A DNA stretch of 64,000 bases, taken from NCBI RefSeq assembly GCF_007995215.1, contig NZ_VCDK01000003.1, forward strand, positions 1,325,072 to 1,389,071. The letters are read 5' to 3'. Positions 52,479-62,135 of the stretch are shown here, piece by piece; position 1 is the stretch's first letter, and the number at the start of each line of letters is the position of its first letter. Source of the DNA: Shimia ponticola (lineage in GTDB: Bacteria; Pseudomonadota; Alphaproteobacteria; Rhodobacterales; Rhodobacteraceae). The notes under the pieces were generated by a model, which ran no database searches, had not been told where the DNA came from, and worked only from the letters and a program-made list of their open reading frames with translations. A program made the translations under genes and the position numbers.

Positions 52479-53621
52479 CTAGGCCGCTGCAATGCGTTTT
52501 TTCGGGTCAAAGAACGGACGCTCTACGACAGTTGCGCGGGTTGGTCCGGATGGCAGCATTACCTCTACCTCGGCCCCCAGAACGGCATGGTCGCTTGCTA
52601 CCATGGCCAGTGCGATGTTCTGTTTCAGGCGGGGCGAATAGACGGCCGAAGTCACTTTGCCGATCTCGTCGCTGCCCTGATTGATCGTCCAGAAGGTCGT
52701 GTTCGGCCCGGCCAGTGGTTCTGCCTCGATCACCAACCCGACCTGCTTGCGCTTGGGGCCTTCGTCCCGGATCCGGCGCAGCGCGGCTTTGCCGATGAAA
52801 TCAGCGTCCATATCCAAATTGACCAAGCGGTCCAGCCCAAGTTCATAGGGGTTGGTGTGGATGTCGGCATCCGCATGGTAGGACAGCATCCCACCCTCAA
52901 TGCGGCGAATGGACGAGGTATGTCCCGGTTTCAGCCCGTGTTCCATGCCTGCGGCCATGATCCGCTCCCACAGCATGTCACCCTTTGAGCCGTCCCTCAG
53001 ATACAGCTCATAGCCCAGTTCGCTCGACCAGCCGGTGCGCGAAATGACAAGCGGGATGCCTTCCAGTTCGACTTCGCGCAGCCAGTAGTATTTCAGCTCA
53101 CGCACGCTTTCACCGAACAGATCAACCATGATCTCACCGGATTTCGGCCCCTGCAGTTGCAGCGGCGACACGTCGGGTTCACAGATCTCAACGTCCAGAT
53201 CCGAGTGCACCGCAACACCTTGCGCCCAGAGCAAAATGTCGCTGTCAGCCAGCGAGATCCAAAAGTGATTTTCCGCCAGACGCAACAGGATCGGGTCATT
53301 CAGAATGCCCCCATCGGCATTGGTGATGAGGATGTATTTGCACTGTCCAACGGCCATGTTCGACAGATCACGCGGAGTCAGCATTTGCACAAATTTCGCG
53401 GCATCCGGACCGGTGATCTCGACCTGACGCTCCACAGCCACATCACATAGAATCGCGTCATTCACGAGGTTCCAGAAGTTCTGCTCCGGGTCCCCGAAAT
53501 CGCGGGGGATGTACATGTGGTTGTATACCGAAAATCTCTGCGCGCCCCACCGCACCGTCGCGTCGAAAAATGGGGATTTGCGGATTTGCGTGCCAAAGCC
53601 AAAGTCTTGCGTCTGTGTCAT
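52479..53621 (-). CDS. DmdA/GcvT-like tetrahydrofolate-dependent methyl/aminomethyl transferase
   Basis: 380 aa of the GcvT fold. The segments VERQVEITGPDA, LTPRDLSNM, GGILNDP, WISLADSDILLWAQG and EPDVSPLQLQGPKS match dimethylsulfoniopropionate demethylase DmdA closely in order, and RIEGGMLSYHADAD is shared. True DmdA has other family-specific residues that I cannot confirm by eye, so this may be DmdA or a related paralogue acting on another methylated compound. No other DMSP gene (for example acryloyl-CoA steps) is in the window. The ATG at 53621 is chosen because MTQTQDFGFGTQIRKSPFF aligns with the family. Confidence 0.8.
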   Translation of the reverse strand: MTQTQDFGFGTQIRKSPFFDATVRWGAQRFSVYNHMYIPRDFGDPEQNFWNLVNDAILCDVAVERQVEITGPDAAKFVQMLTPRDLSNMAVGQCKYILITNADGGILNDPILLRLAENHFWISLADSDILLWAQGVAVHSDLDVEICEPDVSPLQLQGPKSGEIMVDLFGESVRELKYYWLREVELEGIPLVISRTGWSSELGYELYLRDGSKGDMLWERIMAAGMEHGLKPGHTSSIRRIEGGMLSYHADADIHTNPYELGLDRLVNLDMDADFIGKAALRRIRDEGPKRKQVGLVIEAEPLAGPNTTFWTINQGSDEIGKVTSAVYSPRLKQNIALAMVASDHAVLGAEVEVMLPSGPTRATVVERPFFDPKKRIAAA

Positions 53622-53836
53622 GAGTTCGCCCTCCCGGCAGGAAACCTTTCGGGGGATGTAGGGCAAGTGATTTTGAGGACAGGACGAGATGCGACCCTTT
53701 TCAGGGCCATTCAGACCAAAGCGGCGTCATTTCGAGACGCCATGATCCAAAATCCCTTCTCTGCGGAGGTCTTTTGATGGTCGCGGTGAACTTGATCTTA
53801 CGGAAGGGCGCGTCCCGAGAAGGATGCAACGGCGCC

Positions 53837-54286
53837 TCAGCGCGTCTCCCACGCTTTGAGCGCGTCTTCGTCTTCCTCGGTCGCCGCGACCCAACGGTCT
53901 TCCCCGGCCACCCGTTCATTCTTCCAAAACGGCGCGCGGGATTTGAGGTAGTCCATCAGGAAATCAGCGGCCTCGAACGCGGCTTTGCGGTGGCGCGAGG
54001 CTGTGGCGACCATCATGATCGGCTCCTCGGCGCGCAATTCACCATAGCGGTGCAGGATCAACACATCAGACAGAGGCCAGCGGTCCTGCGCGTCTTGGGC
54101 GATCTTCGTCAACGCCCGTTCGGTCATGCCGGGATAGTGTTCGATCACCATGTGTTCGAGCGCATCATCCACATCCCGCACCAGCCCGGTAAAGCTCACG
54201 ACCGCCCCTGCGCCAGACACACCCGCCGTGAACGCGTCCAGCAAAGCGCCGGGTTGAAACGGCTCAGACTGGACCCGAATATCCAT
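53837..54286 (-). CDS. moaE: molybdopterin synthase catalytic subunit
   Basis: 149 aa. With MoaD it converts cyclic pyranopterin monophosphate to molybdopterin. The family motifs RHRKAAFEAADF (about residues 97-108) and KSRAPFWKNE (about 114-123, with the catalytic Lys) are intact. Its start shares one base with the moaD stop. It is the end of the uvrC-pgsA-moaD-moaE set. Confidence 0.95.
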   Translation of the reverse strand: MDIRVQSEPFQPGALLDAFTAGVSGAGAVVSFTGLVRDVDDALEHMVIEHYPGMTERALTKIAQDAQDRWPLSDVLILHRYGELRAEEPIMMVATASRHRKAAFEAADFLMDYLKSRAPFWKNERVAGEDRWVAATEEDEDALKAWETR

Positions 54287-54537
54287 CAGCCGCCCGTCAT
54301 CGGTGGGAAAAACGCCACCTCTTTCGCGCCCGCCAGTGGCGCGTCAAAGCCCACCAGTTCTTGATCCACGGCGACCTTCAACGCGCTGATATCCTGAAAC
54401 GCCACCGCATAGCGTTCTTCACGCGCGCGCAACTCCTCAACCAGTTCAGCAGGGGTCGCCGCGTCGGTCTCAACCTCTTCGCGGCCTTCGCCGATGCGCT
54501 CGCGCAGCCACGCGAAATACAGAACCGTGAGCGTCAT
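54286..54537 (-). CDS. moaD: molybdopterin synthase sulfur carrier subunit
   Basis: 83 aa with the ubiquitin-like fold and the C-terminal GG (PPMTGG) that becomes the thiocarboxylate. The start MTLTVLYFAWLRERIG is typical. The start overlaps pgsA by four bases and the stop shares a base with moaE. An in-frame start 75 bases upstream is not family-like. Confidence 0.94.
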   Translation of the reverse strand: MTLTVLYFAWLRERIGEGREEVETDAATPAELVEELRAREERYAVAFQDISALKVAVDQELVGFDAPLAGAKEVAFFPPMTGG

Positions 54538-55193
54538 GTGTCCCTCAGATGTGGCAGGGCCTTGCGGAAATAATCCCAGCCCGTGATTAGCGTCAGAATG
54601 GCAGCGGCCCACATCAGAATAAAGCCCCCCGTGCGCGCGACATTCGTCGCAGCCTCGCGCCAGCGCAGACCGAAAAGGTCCTCTTCTGCACCTGACAGGA
54701 TCGCATCAACCAAGGCAGGGTCCATGCCAACGATCCGCTCATACAGCCCGTGTTCGATGATGCCTTTGCCCAAGAGCACGCCAATCGCGACCATCTGAAC
54801 GGCAGTCTTCCATTTAGCCAGTTTGGTGACCTTTAGCGTGCCAGCCGTGTCACCCAGATATTCGCGCAGCCCGCTCACAAACACTTCACGAAAGGCAATC
54901 AGCGCCGCTGGCACAATCACATGCACCTGCGCGCCATAGATCGACACCACCGCGATCAAGGCAAGGATCACCATCGCCTTATCGGCAATCGGGTCGAGCA
55001 TCGCGCCCAGCTTTGACGTCTGCTTCCAAAGCCGCGCGAGGTACCCATCCAGAAAATCCGTCAGCGATGCGCCCACGAACAACACCAAGGCAATCCAATC
55101 CGCATAGGGCCGCGGCAGGATCAAAAAGATCAACACCACCATCGGCGCGGCAATCAGACGAAAGATCGTCAGGATGTTTGGTACGTTCAGCAT
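54534..55193 (-). CDS. pgsA: CDP-diacylglycerol-glycerol-3-phosphate 3-phosphatidyltransferase
   Basis: 219 aa, membrane helices throughout. The CDP-alcohol phosphotransferase signature is in DFLDGYLARLWKQ followed by GAMLDPIADK (about residues 46-72), with all conserved Asp and Gly. It makes phosphatidylglycerophosphate for phosphatidylglycerol. An insertion after about residue 150 is somewhat longer than in E. coli PgsA. It follows uvrC after 46 bases and overlaps moaD. Confidence 0.93.
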   Translation of the reverse strand: MLNVPNILTIFRLIAAPMVVLIFLILPRPYADWIALVLFVGASLTDFLDGYLARLWKQTSKLGAMLDPIADKAMVILALIAVVSIYGAQVHVIVPAALIAFREVFVSGLREYLGDTAGTLKVTKLAKWKTAVQMVAIGVLLGKGIIEHGLYERIVGMDPALVDAILSGAEEDLFGLRWREAATNVARTGGFILMWAAAILTLITGWDYFRKALPHLRDT

Positions 55194-55239
55194 GGCATCC
55201 GAATATCACGGCCTCCCACCGCAGCAAGGGGAAGGATGA

Positions 55240-57108
55240 TCATCCCCGCTCATGGAAGTAGTCATAGATCTTCTCGGCCAGCCCTTCGTTGATCCCGTCG
55301 ACCGCCGTCAGGTCTGACAGGTTCGCGCGACTGACGGCCTTTGCTGAGCCGAAATGGGCGAGCAGGGCGCGTTTGCGGGTCGCGCCGACGCCGGGGATGT
55401 CGTCGAGCGGGTTTTTCGACATGCTCTTGGCCCGCTTGGCGCGGTGGGTGCCGATGGCAAAGCGGTGCGCTTCGTCGCGCAGGCGCTGGACGAAATAGAG
55501 GACGGGGTCGTTGTGGCGCAGGGCCTTCACCGTTTTGCCCATGCGGTGAAATTCCTCCTTGCCTGCATCACGATCCACGCCCTTGGCCACGCCGATCATG
55601 TCGATATCTTCGACGCCCAGTTCAACCATGATTTCATGCACCGCGCTGACCTGTCCCTGCCCGCCGTCGATCAACAGAAGGTCGGGCCAAGTGCCGCCTT
55701 CGCGGTCCGGGTCCTCTTTCAACAGGCGTTTGAACCGGCGGGTCAGGACCTCTTTCATCATTCCAAAGTCATCGCCGGGGACGAGATCATCACCCTTGAT
55801 ATTGAATTTGCGGTACTGGCTTTTGATCAGGCCCTCTGGCCCGGCCACAATCATACCGCCGACCGCGTTGGTGCCTTGAATATGCGAGTTGTCGTAGACC
55901 TCGATCCGCTGCGGCGGGGCTTCAAGATCAAACGCTTCGGCCAGACCTCTGAGCAGCTTGGTCTGCGTCGCGCTTTCGGACATCTTTCGCGCAAGGCTTT
56001 CGCGAGCGTTCCGAGTGGCCCCTGCGATCAGTTCCAGCTTTTCGCCCCGTTGCGGCACAGCAACTTCAACCTTGCGGCCTGCCTTTTCGGTCAGCGCTTC
56101 GGCGACCAGCGTGCGGTCTTCCACGTCATCTGAAATCAGCACGAGGCGGGGCGGTTCACGGTCTGAGTAGAACTGCCCCAGAAAGGCCTGCATGACTTCT
56201 GCGACCGACGCGCCCGAGGTGACACGCGGATAGTAATCGTGGTTCCCCCAGTTCTGGTTCGCGCGGATGAAAAACACCTGAACACAGGCCTGCCCGCCAT
56301 CCATATGCAGCGCGATCACGTCAGCCTCTGCCACGCCTTGCGGGTTGATGCCTTGGGCCGACTGAACCTGCGTCATTGCGCGGATGCGGTCGCGCAGGGC
56401 CGCGGCGCGTTCAAACTCCATCTCTTCAGACGCTTTGTGCATCTGCTCGGCCAGTTGTGCCTGAATGGCGGTCGATTTCCCGCGCAGGAACTGATCGGCA
56501 TCCTTCACAGACGCCTTGTAATCATCCTCGCTGATGTACCCCACGCAAGGCGCGCTGCAGCGTTTGATCTGATACAGCAAACAGGGCCGCGTCCGCGCAT
56601 CAAACGTAGCATCAGAGCAATTCCGCAGCAGAAACACTTTCTGCAATTGGTTCAAGGTGCGATTGACCGCGCCCGCGCTGGCGAAGGGTCCGTAATAGTC
56701 GCCCTTTTCCTTTTTCGCGCCACGATGCTTCTTGATCTGCGGAAAGGCGTGGCTTTTGCTGACCAGAATATTGGGGAACGATTTATCGTCCCGCAGCAAC
56801 ACATTGTACTTCGGCTTGAGCTGTTTGATCAGGTTTTGCTCAAGAAGCAGCGCCTCAGTTTCTGTCTTGGTCGTCAGAAACATCATCGAGGCTGTCTCAG
56901 CGATCACCCGATAGATGTGCGGCGCATGCGCGTTGCCGCGCGCATAATTCGATACCCGGTTTTTCAGGTTCTTGGCTTTGCCGACATAGAGAACCCGCGA
57001 TTGGCTATCCAGCATTCGATAGACGCCGGGCGACCCATCAAGCGTGCGAACGTAGTCGGCGATGACCGACTGTCCGACCCGAGGAGATGCAGATGTATCA
57101 GCGCTCAT
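55240..57108 (-). CDS. uvrC: excinuclease ABC subunit C
   Basis: 622 aa. UvrC makes the dual incision in nucleotide excision repair. The N-terminal GIY-YIG nuclease (about residues 22-100: [24 protein letters not shown]) is followed by the UvrB-binding region, an RNase H-like C-terminal nuclease with [12 protein letters not shown] (about 500-511) and two helix-hairpin-helix motifs near the end ([18 protein letters not shown]). It precedes pgsA-moaD-moaE. The start has GGTGA immediately upstream, close spacing. Confidence 0.96.
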   Translation of the reverse strand: MSADTSASPRVGQSVIADYVRTLDGSPGVYRMLDSQSRVLYVGKAKNLKNRVSNYARGNAHAPHIYRVIAETASMMFLTTKTETEALLLEQNLIKQLKPKYNVLLRDDKSFPNILVSKSHAFPQIKKHRGAKKEKGDYYGPFASAGAVNRTLNQLQKVFLLRNCSDATFDARTRPCLLYQIKRCSAPCVGYISEDDYKASVKDADQFLRGKSTAIQAQLAEQMHKASEEMEFERAAALRDRIRAMTQVQSAQGINPQGVAEADVIALHMDGGQACVQVFFIRANQNWGNHDYYPRVTSGASVAEVMQAFLGQFYSDREPPRLVLISDDVEDRTLVAEALTEKAGRKVEVAVPQRGEKLELIAGATRNARESLARKMSESATQTKLLRGLAEAFDLEAPPQRIEVYDNSHIQGTNAVGGMIVAGPEGLIKSQYRKFNIKGDDLVPGDDFGMMKEVLTRRFKRLLKEDPDREGGTWPDLLLIDGGQGQVSAVHEIMVELGVEDIDMIGVAKGVDRDAGKEEFHRMGKTVKALRHNDPVLYFVQRLRDEAHRFAIGTHRAKRAKSMSKNPLDDIPGVGATRKRALLAHFGSAKAVSRANLSDLTAVDGINEGLAEKIYDYFHERG

Positions 57109-57393
57109 TCACCTAACCGTGATTCTTGAAACGGCTGCCCTGTTAAACTTTCTTACGCAAGTCTTAAGGCATCCACTGAACATGTGGATAACTCACCGGA
57201 TAAAACTTGGGCACACGCATTTTTTCTTTGTATTTTCATCACTTCGTTACATTGCCTAGTTTTTAAGCACCGCATCAAGGCATTGAAAACAATGGAAACT
57301 TTTTTCCAAACATACAATCCGCTGAAAAAGCCCTGTTTTTTGTGACACTTAGCGTCAGCATCCTCTGCAGGTGCACAACTTGACCCTGGGTCG
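57109..57393. other. A+T-rich region between uvrC and the SDR gene, with one DnaA box
   Basis: 285 bases upstream of uvrC. It is visibly A+T-rich, with runs of T on both strands. It holds one exact DnaA box (TTATCCACA on the minus strand, 57183-57191). No second box or stem cluster was found, so an origin is not supported; it more likely contains the uvrC promoter and the SDR terminator. No gene seen. Confidence 0.45.
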
Positions 57394-58170
57394 CTATTCG
57401 ACGCCAAGAACATCGGGTGTTTCCCAGGCCAGATGCTGACCACCATCGACACACAGTAACTGCCCGGTGATCGCTGGCGCATCGAGGAAATAACCAAGAG
57501 CGGCCGTGATATCGGACGGGTTCGCGCCACGACCAAGGACAGTTGCCGCGCGCTGGCGTGCAAAGTGCTCTTCTGACTGGCGGCCGCCGCGCAGCGTCGG
57601 ACCCGGACCGATGGCATTGACACGAACATCCGGGGCAAGCCCTTGCGCCGCCGTCTGCGTCAGCGCCCATAAGCCCATCTTGGCGATGGTATAGGTCGAA
57701 AACTCGGGCGTCAGCTTGCGCACGCGCATGTCGATCATGTTGACCACCAGACCCTGCGCCAACGGCTCGCCCGCGTCGTCACGCGCGCCCGCAGGACACT
57801 GTGCAGCAAACGCCTGCGTCAGCACATACGGCGCACGCAGGTTGCTTTCCATGTGGCGGTCCCAGCTGCTGCGCGTCGCGGTCTTGATGTTGTCGTATTC
57901 AAAGATCGAAGCATTGTTGACCAACACAGTGAGCGGCCCACCCAAAGCCTCTGTCGCCGCAGGAACGAGCGCTTCGACTTCTGCTTCTTTCAAGAGATCA
58001 GCCTGCAACGCGACGGCCTTACGTCCCATGGCTTTGATCTCGGCGACGACATCCTCTGCGGCGTCAGCAGATGAGGCGTAATGCACCGCCACGTCATGCC
58101 CACGTTGCGCCAGATACAATGCCATGGCGCGCCCCAGTCGCTTACCCGCGCCGGTGACCAGTGCCTGCAT
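57394..58170 (-). CDS. SDR, pteridine reductase-like (PTR1/FolM type)
   Basis: 258 aa. The coenzyme loop TGAGKRLGRAMAL (about residues 6-18) has the TGxxxR pattern of pteridine reductases, not the usual TGxxxGxG. The catalytic region shows Asp where most SDRs have Ser (NMIDMRVRKL), then YTIAK with Tyr and Lys, as in PTR1/FolM. It may reduce dihydrobiopterin, dihydrofolate or a monapterin precursor. The ATG at 58170 is preceded by GAGACACAGC; the long frame upstream is not SDR-like. Confidence 0.85.
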   Translation of the reverse strand: MQALVTGAGKRLGRAMALYLAQRGHDVAVHYASSADAAEDVVAEIKAMGRKAVALQADLLKEAEVEALVPAATEALGGPLTVLVNNASIFEYDNIKTATRSSWDRHMESNLRAPYVLTQAFAAQCPAGARDDAGEPLAQGLVVNMIDMRVRKLTPEFSTYTIAKMGLWALTQTAAQGLAPDVRVNAIGPGPTLRGGRQSEEHFARQRAATVLGRGANPSDITAALGYFLDAPAITGQLLCVDGGQHLAWETPDVLGVE

Positions 58171-58205
58171 GCTGTGTCTCCTCAGTGTATCTTTTGCCGA
58201 CAAAG

Positions 58206-59174
58206 CTATGCCAGCACGACCATAAGATAGATCGCGTAAAGCACACTCAAGGCGACGCCCCAGACTCGGGTGATCTTCCACCGGCGGAAGACAAATGGCG
58301 CAAGCAACAAGGATGCGCCCAGCATCACCCAAAGGTCGAGTTGCAGGAACTCTTTGTCGACTTCGATGTCACCGATCAGGGAAGTGATGCCGATGATGGC
58401 CAACAGGTTGAACATGTTCGACCCGATCACGTTGCCCAATGCCACATCTGCCTGTTTGCGGTAGGCAGCCACCACAGTGGTCGCCAGTTCTGGCAGGGAA
58501 GTTCCGATGGCCACCAAGGTCAAACCGATGGCAACCTCTGACATGCCAAAGTCGCGCGCAATGGCGGTTGCCCCATCAACAAGAAGATCAGCGCCCAGCG
58601 GCAGACCTGCGATGCCAAGGATCAGAAATACCGAGATCTTCCACCAAGGCATATTTGGATCGGCACCTTCTAGGTCCTCTTCATCCTCAGATGGGCCAGA
58701 GCAAGTGTTCCGATGGGCGTGTGCGTCACGCGCCTGATCGAGAAGGATAAACGCAAGCGCAATCAGCAGCACACAACCATGCCAGAACTGGAACTCGCCG
58801 GTAAAGGCCAAGGCGATGAACAGGACCGTGGCCGCGATCATGTACAGATAGGATTTCCGGGTATCGCAGTTGGACGTGTCCAGCGTCGCAAGCATCGCCG
58901 GAATACCGAGGACGAGCAGGATATTTGCCGTGTTCGACCCGACCACGTTGCCAAGCGCGAGGCCCGGCGCGCCATCATCCACCGCCGAAATCGCGATCAG
59001 CAACTCGGGCGCGGAGGTTCCGAAGGCCACGATTGTCAACGACACGATCAATGCAGGAATACCCAAACGCAGGGCAAGGTTCACTGCGCCTTTGACCAGC
59101 ACGTCACCTGCCAGCAACAGGATCACAAGCCCAAGGACAACGAATGTCCAATCAAGGATCACATCAGAGATCAT
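58206..59174 (-). CDS. calcium/sodium antiporter (CaCA, YrbG-like)
   Basis: 322 aa with ten hydrophobic helices. The two alpha repeats carry the ion-binding motif: AFGTSAPEL (about residues 49-57) and IGTSLPEL (about 213-220), and GNVVGSN and GNVIGSN follow. A charged cytoplasmic loop of about 25 residues rich in Asp/Glu (about 155-175) joins the halves. It exchanges Ca2+ for Na+ or H+. It overlaps the zinc-ribbon microprotein upstream by four bases. Confidence 0.94.
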   Translation of the reverse strand: MISDVILDWTFVVLGLVILLLAGDVLVKGAVNLALRLGIPALIVSLTIVAFGTSAPELLIAISAVDDGAPGLALGNVVGSNTANILLVLGIPAMLATLDTSNCDTRKSYLYMIAATVLFIALAFTGEFQFWHGCVLLIALAFILLDQARDAHAHRNTCSGPSEDEEDLEGADPNMPWWKISVFLILGIAGLPLGADLLVDGATAIARDFGMSEVAIGLTLVAIGTSLPELATTVVAAYRKQADVALGNVIGSNMFNLLAIIGITSLIGDIEVDKEFLQLDLWVMLGASLLLAPFVFRRWKITRVWGVALSVLYAIYLMVVLA

Positions 59175-59335
59175 TTAAGTCCTTTGCACTCGCACGGGCC
59201 GCGCCCAAGGCGAAACCGCCCGCAATCGGGGCACTTGGCCTGCTGAAGCCGCTTTTGTCCGGGAAACCGCAAACGACCGAACATGGCCAAAACGGCCATG
59301 CCGATCAGGAAAAGGGTGACAATCTTGACGATCAT
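59171..59335 (-). CDS. zinc-ribbon membrane microprotein
   Basis: 54 aa. One membrane helix (about residues 4-20, VKIVTLFLIGMAVLAMFG) is followed by a basic stretch and a treble-clef-like CPDCGRFRLGRGPCEC: two CxxC or CxC cysteine pairs, spaced as a zinc ribbon. It starts one base after the stop of the S49 peptidase gene and its stop overlaps the antiporter start (ATGA), so it is translationally coupled to both. Function unknown; a role as partner or regulator of the antiporter or peptidase is inference. Confidence 0.75.
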   Translation of the reverse strand: MIVKIVTLFLIGMAVLAMFGRLRFPGQKRLQQAKCPDCGRFRLGRGPCECKGLK

Positions 59336-60124
59336 TTACAGCCCGAACTGAGCGTAGGCTGCACGCTCTTCGATCGAGTGGCTCACATCACCAAGGACCC
59401 GCGCGCCAATGCGCGACAGCAATGGTTTGCGCTGTTGATAGACCTTGAACTTGGTCTTTTTCCCGAAGATTTCCTTCATCTTGGGCACAACATGCCCAAC
59501 GCCATCGGCAAGGCCAACATCAATCCCGGACGCCCCAACCCAGATATCTCCGGTAAATAGGTCTTTGTCCTCTGGCAATTTGCCAGCCCGGCGGCGCGCG
59601 ACGTGGTCCTTGAAGGATTGGTGAATCTGTTCCAGCCAGCCCTTGAGGCGCTCAACATCCTCTGCCTTTTCAGGTTTGAAGGGATCGTTCATCGACTTGG
59701 ACGTTCCGGCTGTATGCACCCGGCGCTCAACGCCATAGCGTCCGATCAATTCATGCAGACCGAACCCCGCAGAGATTACGCCGATGGACCCGATGATCGA
59801 GCTTTCATCGACGTAGATTTCATCGCCCGCACAGGCCAACCAATATCCGCCAGAGGCCGCCACGTCTTCGACAAAGGCGTAGACCTTGACCTCTTTCTCT
59901 TCGGCCAAGCGCCGGATGCGGGCGGCGATCAAAGAGCTCTGGACAGGGCTGCCCCCGGGCGAATTGATCACAAGAGCCACTGCGGCAGGTTTGCGCGCGA
60001 ATGCTTTTTCGATGGTCGGCGCGATGACCTGATCATTCAGACCACGGCCTGACGCAATTATCCCCTCCAGCCGCACAACGGCGACGGTGGGGTCCTCTTT
60101 CATTCCAGGGATCCAGCGCTTCAT
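59336..60124 (-). CDS. S49 family serine peptidase (SppA/SohB-like)
   Basis: 262 aa. The SppA fold has LVINSPGGSPVQSS, then EDVAASGGYWLACAGDEI (about residues 87-104) with the nucleophile Ser of the ASGGYW motif, and the Lys general base probably lies further C-terminal. No N-terminal membrane helix is evident, so it may be soluble or peripheral. It cleaves signal peptides or membrane proteins in other bacteria. It heads a three-gene operon with the zinc-ribbon microprotein and the Ca/Na antiporter. Confidence 0.88.
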   Translation of the reverse strand: MKRWIPGMKEDPTVAVVRLEGIIASGRGLNDQVIAPTIEKAFARKPAAVALVINSPGGSPVQSSLIAARIRRLAEEKEVKVYAFVEDVAASGGYWLACAGDEIYVDESSIIGSIGVISAGFGLHELIGRYGVERRVHTAGTSKSMNDPFKPEKAEDVERLKGWLEQIHQSFKDHVARRRAGKLPEDKDLFTGDIWVGASGIDVGLADGVGHVVPKMKEIFGKKTKFKVYQQRKPLLSRIGARVLGDVSHSIEERAAYAQFGL

Positions 60125-60207
60125 GCGGACTCACATAGGCGGGCCACCAGCAGGCAACAAGGCACCTGCTGATTTTGACGAAACGTCGCAGCTTTACCCT
60201 GTGGCAT

Positions 60208-60969
60208 TTATGTCCGAATGCGCCAGCCCGTCTTGAAGATCCACCAGATCACGGCAAGGCAGAGCGTGGTGAAAAACCCGATCGCAAAGAGGGATACGCC
60301 GATGGCGACATCGGCTGTGCCAAAGAACGACCAGCGGAAGCCAGAGATCAGATAAACCACCGGATTAAACAGCGTCACAGTCTGCCAGAACGGTGGCAAC
60401 ATCGAAATCGAGTAGAACGATCCACCGAGGAACACCAATGGCGTCACGACCATCAGGGGGACGAGTTGCAGCTGCTCAAAGTTGCCAGCCCAGATGCCGA
60501 TGATAAAGCCGAGTAACGCAAAGCTGAGGCAGGTCAGCACAAGAAAGGCCAACATCGCCAGCGGATGCGCGATGGTGATGTCGACAAAGAGGAATGACGT
60601 GCCAAGGATCACCAGACCGATGAAAAGGCTCTTGGTTGCGGCAGCGCCCACATAGCCGATCACAATTTCGATGAAGTTCACCGGCGCGCTGAGCAATTCA
60701 TAGATCGTGCCGATGAACTTCGGAAAGTAGATCCCGAAGGATGCGTTCGAGATCGACTGTGTCATGACGCTCAGCATGATCAGACCGGGCACGATAAAGG
60801 CACCGTAGCTGACGCCTTCGACCTCTTGGATGCGCGATCCGATGGCCGAGCCAAAGACAACGAAATACAGCGCGGTGGACATGACGGGCGACAGAAAGCT
60901 CTGCATCAGCGTCCGGAAAAAGCGCGCCATTTCAAAGCGATAGATGGCCCCTACAGCGGTCAGGTTCAT
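60208..60969 (-). CDS. ABC-2 type exporter permease
   Basis: 253 aa with six membrane helices. It matches ABC-2 permeases of the drug/polysaccharide-export class, with the [18 protein letters not shown] segment in the first loop and [11 protein letters not shown] in the later part. It pairs with the ATP-binding protein upstream, overlapping by four bases. The substrate is unknown. Confidence 0.9.
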   Translation of the reverse strand: MNLTAVGAIYRFEMARFFRTLMQSFLSPVMSTALYFVVFGSAIGSRIQEVEGVSYGAFIVPGLIMLSVMTQSISNASFGIYFPKFIGTIYELLSAPVNFIEIVIGYVGAAATKSLFIGLVILGTSFLFVDITIAHPLAMLAFLVLTCLSFALLGFIIGIWAGNFEQLQLVPLMVVTPLVFLGGSFYSISMLPPFWQTVTLFNPVVYLISGFRWSFFGTADVAIGVSLFAIGFFTTLCLAVIWWIFKTGWRIRT

Positions 60970-61898
60970 GCTTCGTCCTCCTTATGGACGAGACCGACAA
61001 AGATGTCTTCGAGACTGCTTTGGCGGGTTTGGAGGTCTTTCAAAACGATGCCTGCCTTTTGCAAGTCGGTGAGGAGCGATGTGATCCCGGTCCGTTCGCC
61101 TGCCGTGTCGTAGGTATAGATCAGCGTCCCGCCATCATCTGACAGGCTCAGGTCGACATCTTCGAACCCGGCAGGAAGGGCTTGCAGAGGCTCGGCCAAC
61201 TCGATGCGCAATTCCTTTTGACCCATGCGGGCCATTAGCTTGGCCTTTTCTTCAACCAAAAGGATTTTGCCTTTGTTGATCACGGCAATCCGGTCGGCAA
61301 TCGCTTCGGCTTCTTCGATGTAATGGGTCGTCAGGATGATTGTGACACCCTGCGCCTTGAGCTGCGCAACCGTTTCCCACATGTCTTTGCGCAGCTCGAC
61401 ATCGACGCCTGCGGTTGGCTCATCGAGGAAAAGCACGCGTGGTTCGTGGCTAAGCGCCTTAGCGATCAGGACTCGACGCTTCATGCCGCCAGACAGCTCT
61501 TTGATTTGCGCCGTCGCTTTGTCGTCCAGTGACAGGGTCTTCAGCACCTCATCCACATAGGCCGCATTCGAGCGCTTGCCGAACAACCCGCGCGAAAAGC
61601 GAACGGTGTTGATCACCTGTTCAAAAGGCTCAAGATTGATCTCTTGGGGGACAAGCCCGATCAGGTTTCGCGCCGCGCGAAAATCAGTGACGGTGTCATG
61701 CCCACCGACCGTAATTGTACCATTTGTTTTGGTCGTGATCCCACAGATCGTCGAGATCAGCGTGGTTTTACCGGCACCGTTTGGACCAAGCAGAGCAAGG
61801 ACTTCACCTTCCTGAATTTCAAGATCAACGCCACTGAGCGCCTCATGGCCGGAGTCATAGACCTTGCGTACATCTTTGACAGAAACAATGGATGGCAT
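60966..61898 (-). CDS. ABC exporter ATP-binding protein
   Basis: 310 aa. The ABC motifs are all present: Walker [11 protein letters not shown] (about residues 39-48), signature LSGGMKRR (about 137-144), Walker [13 protein letters not shown] (about 158-169) and a switch His in [10 protein letters not shown]. The C-terminal 80 residues are an accessory domain with [12 protein letters not shown]. It works with the ABC-2 permease. The start [17 protein letters not shown] is at 61898; a longer frame upstream is less likely. Confidence 0.92.
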   Translation of the reverse strand: MPSIVSVKDVRKVYDSGHEALSGVDLEIQEGEVLALLGPNGAGKTTLISTICGITTKTNGTITVGGHDTVTDFRAARNLIGLVPQEINLEPFEQVINTVRFSRGLFGKRSNAAYVDEVLKTLSLDDKATAQIKELSGGMKRRVLIAKALSHEPRVLFLDEPTAGVDVELRKDMWETVAQLKAQGVTIILTTHYIEEAEAIADRIAVINKGKILLVEEKAKLMARMGQKELRIELAEPLQALPAGFEDVDLSLSDDGGTLIYTYDTAGERTGITSLLTDLQKAGIVLKDLQTRQSSLEDIFVGLVHKEDEA

Positions 61899-62023
61899 GT
61901 GAGTCCCCCTTTGGACTGCGGTGTACATGCGCCGAGCCATCAAGCAAACGCCGTTTCAGACATGAGTGCTGTGCAGGAATGAATAGGCCGCAGTCGATCC
62001 ATGGGCTTGCAATCCCCAGAAAC

Positions 62024-62050
62024 AACAAAAGCCGCCCCGAAAGGCGGCTT
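62024..62050 (-). terminator. terminator of the initiator tRNA gene
   Basis: An 8-bp stem (AAGCCGCC 62029-62036 with GGCGGCTT 62043-62050) with a 6-base loop; on the minus strand it is followed by TTTTGTTGTTT. It lies directly after the tRNA 3' end. Confidence 0.75.
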
Positions 62051-62058
62051 GTTTGCGT

Positions 62059-62135
<77 letters not shown>

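Noticed and set aside
52112..52510. Minus-strand open frame upstream of the methyltransferase
   Set aside because: No ribosome-binding site, overlaps the end of the DmdA-like gene and has no recognisable domain.
57183..57191. Chromosome origin at the DnaA box
   Set aside because: A single box with no cluster, no parAB, dnaA or hemE nearby.
60148..60171. Hairpin CAGCAGG / CCTGCTG as a terminator before the S49 peptidase gene
   Set aside because: On the minus strand no T tract follows, and no plus-strand gene lies upstream of it to terminate.
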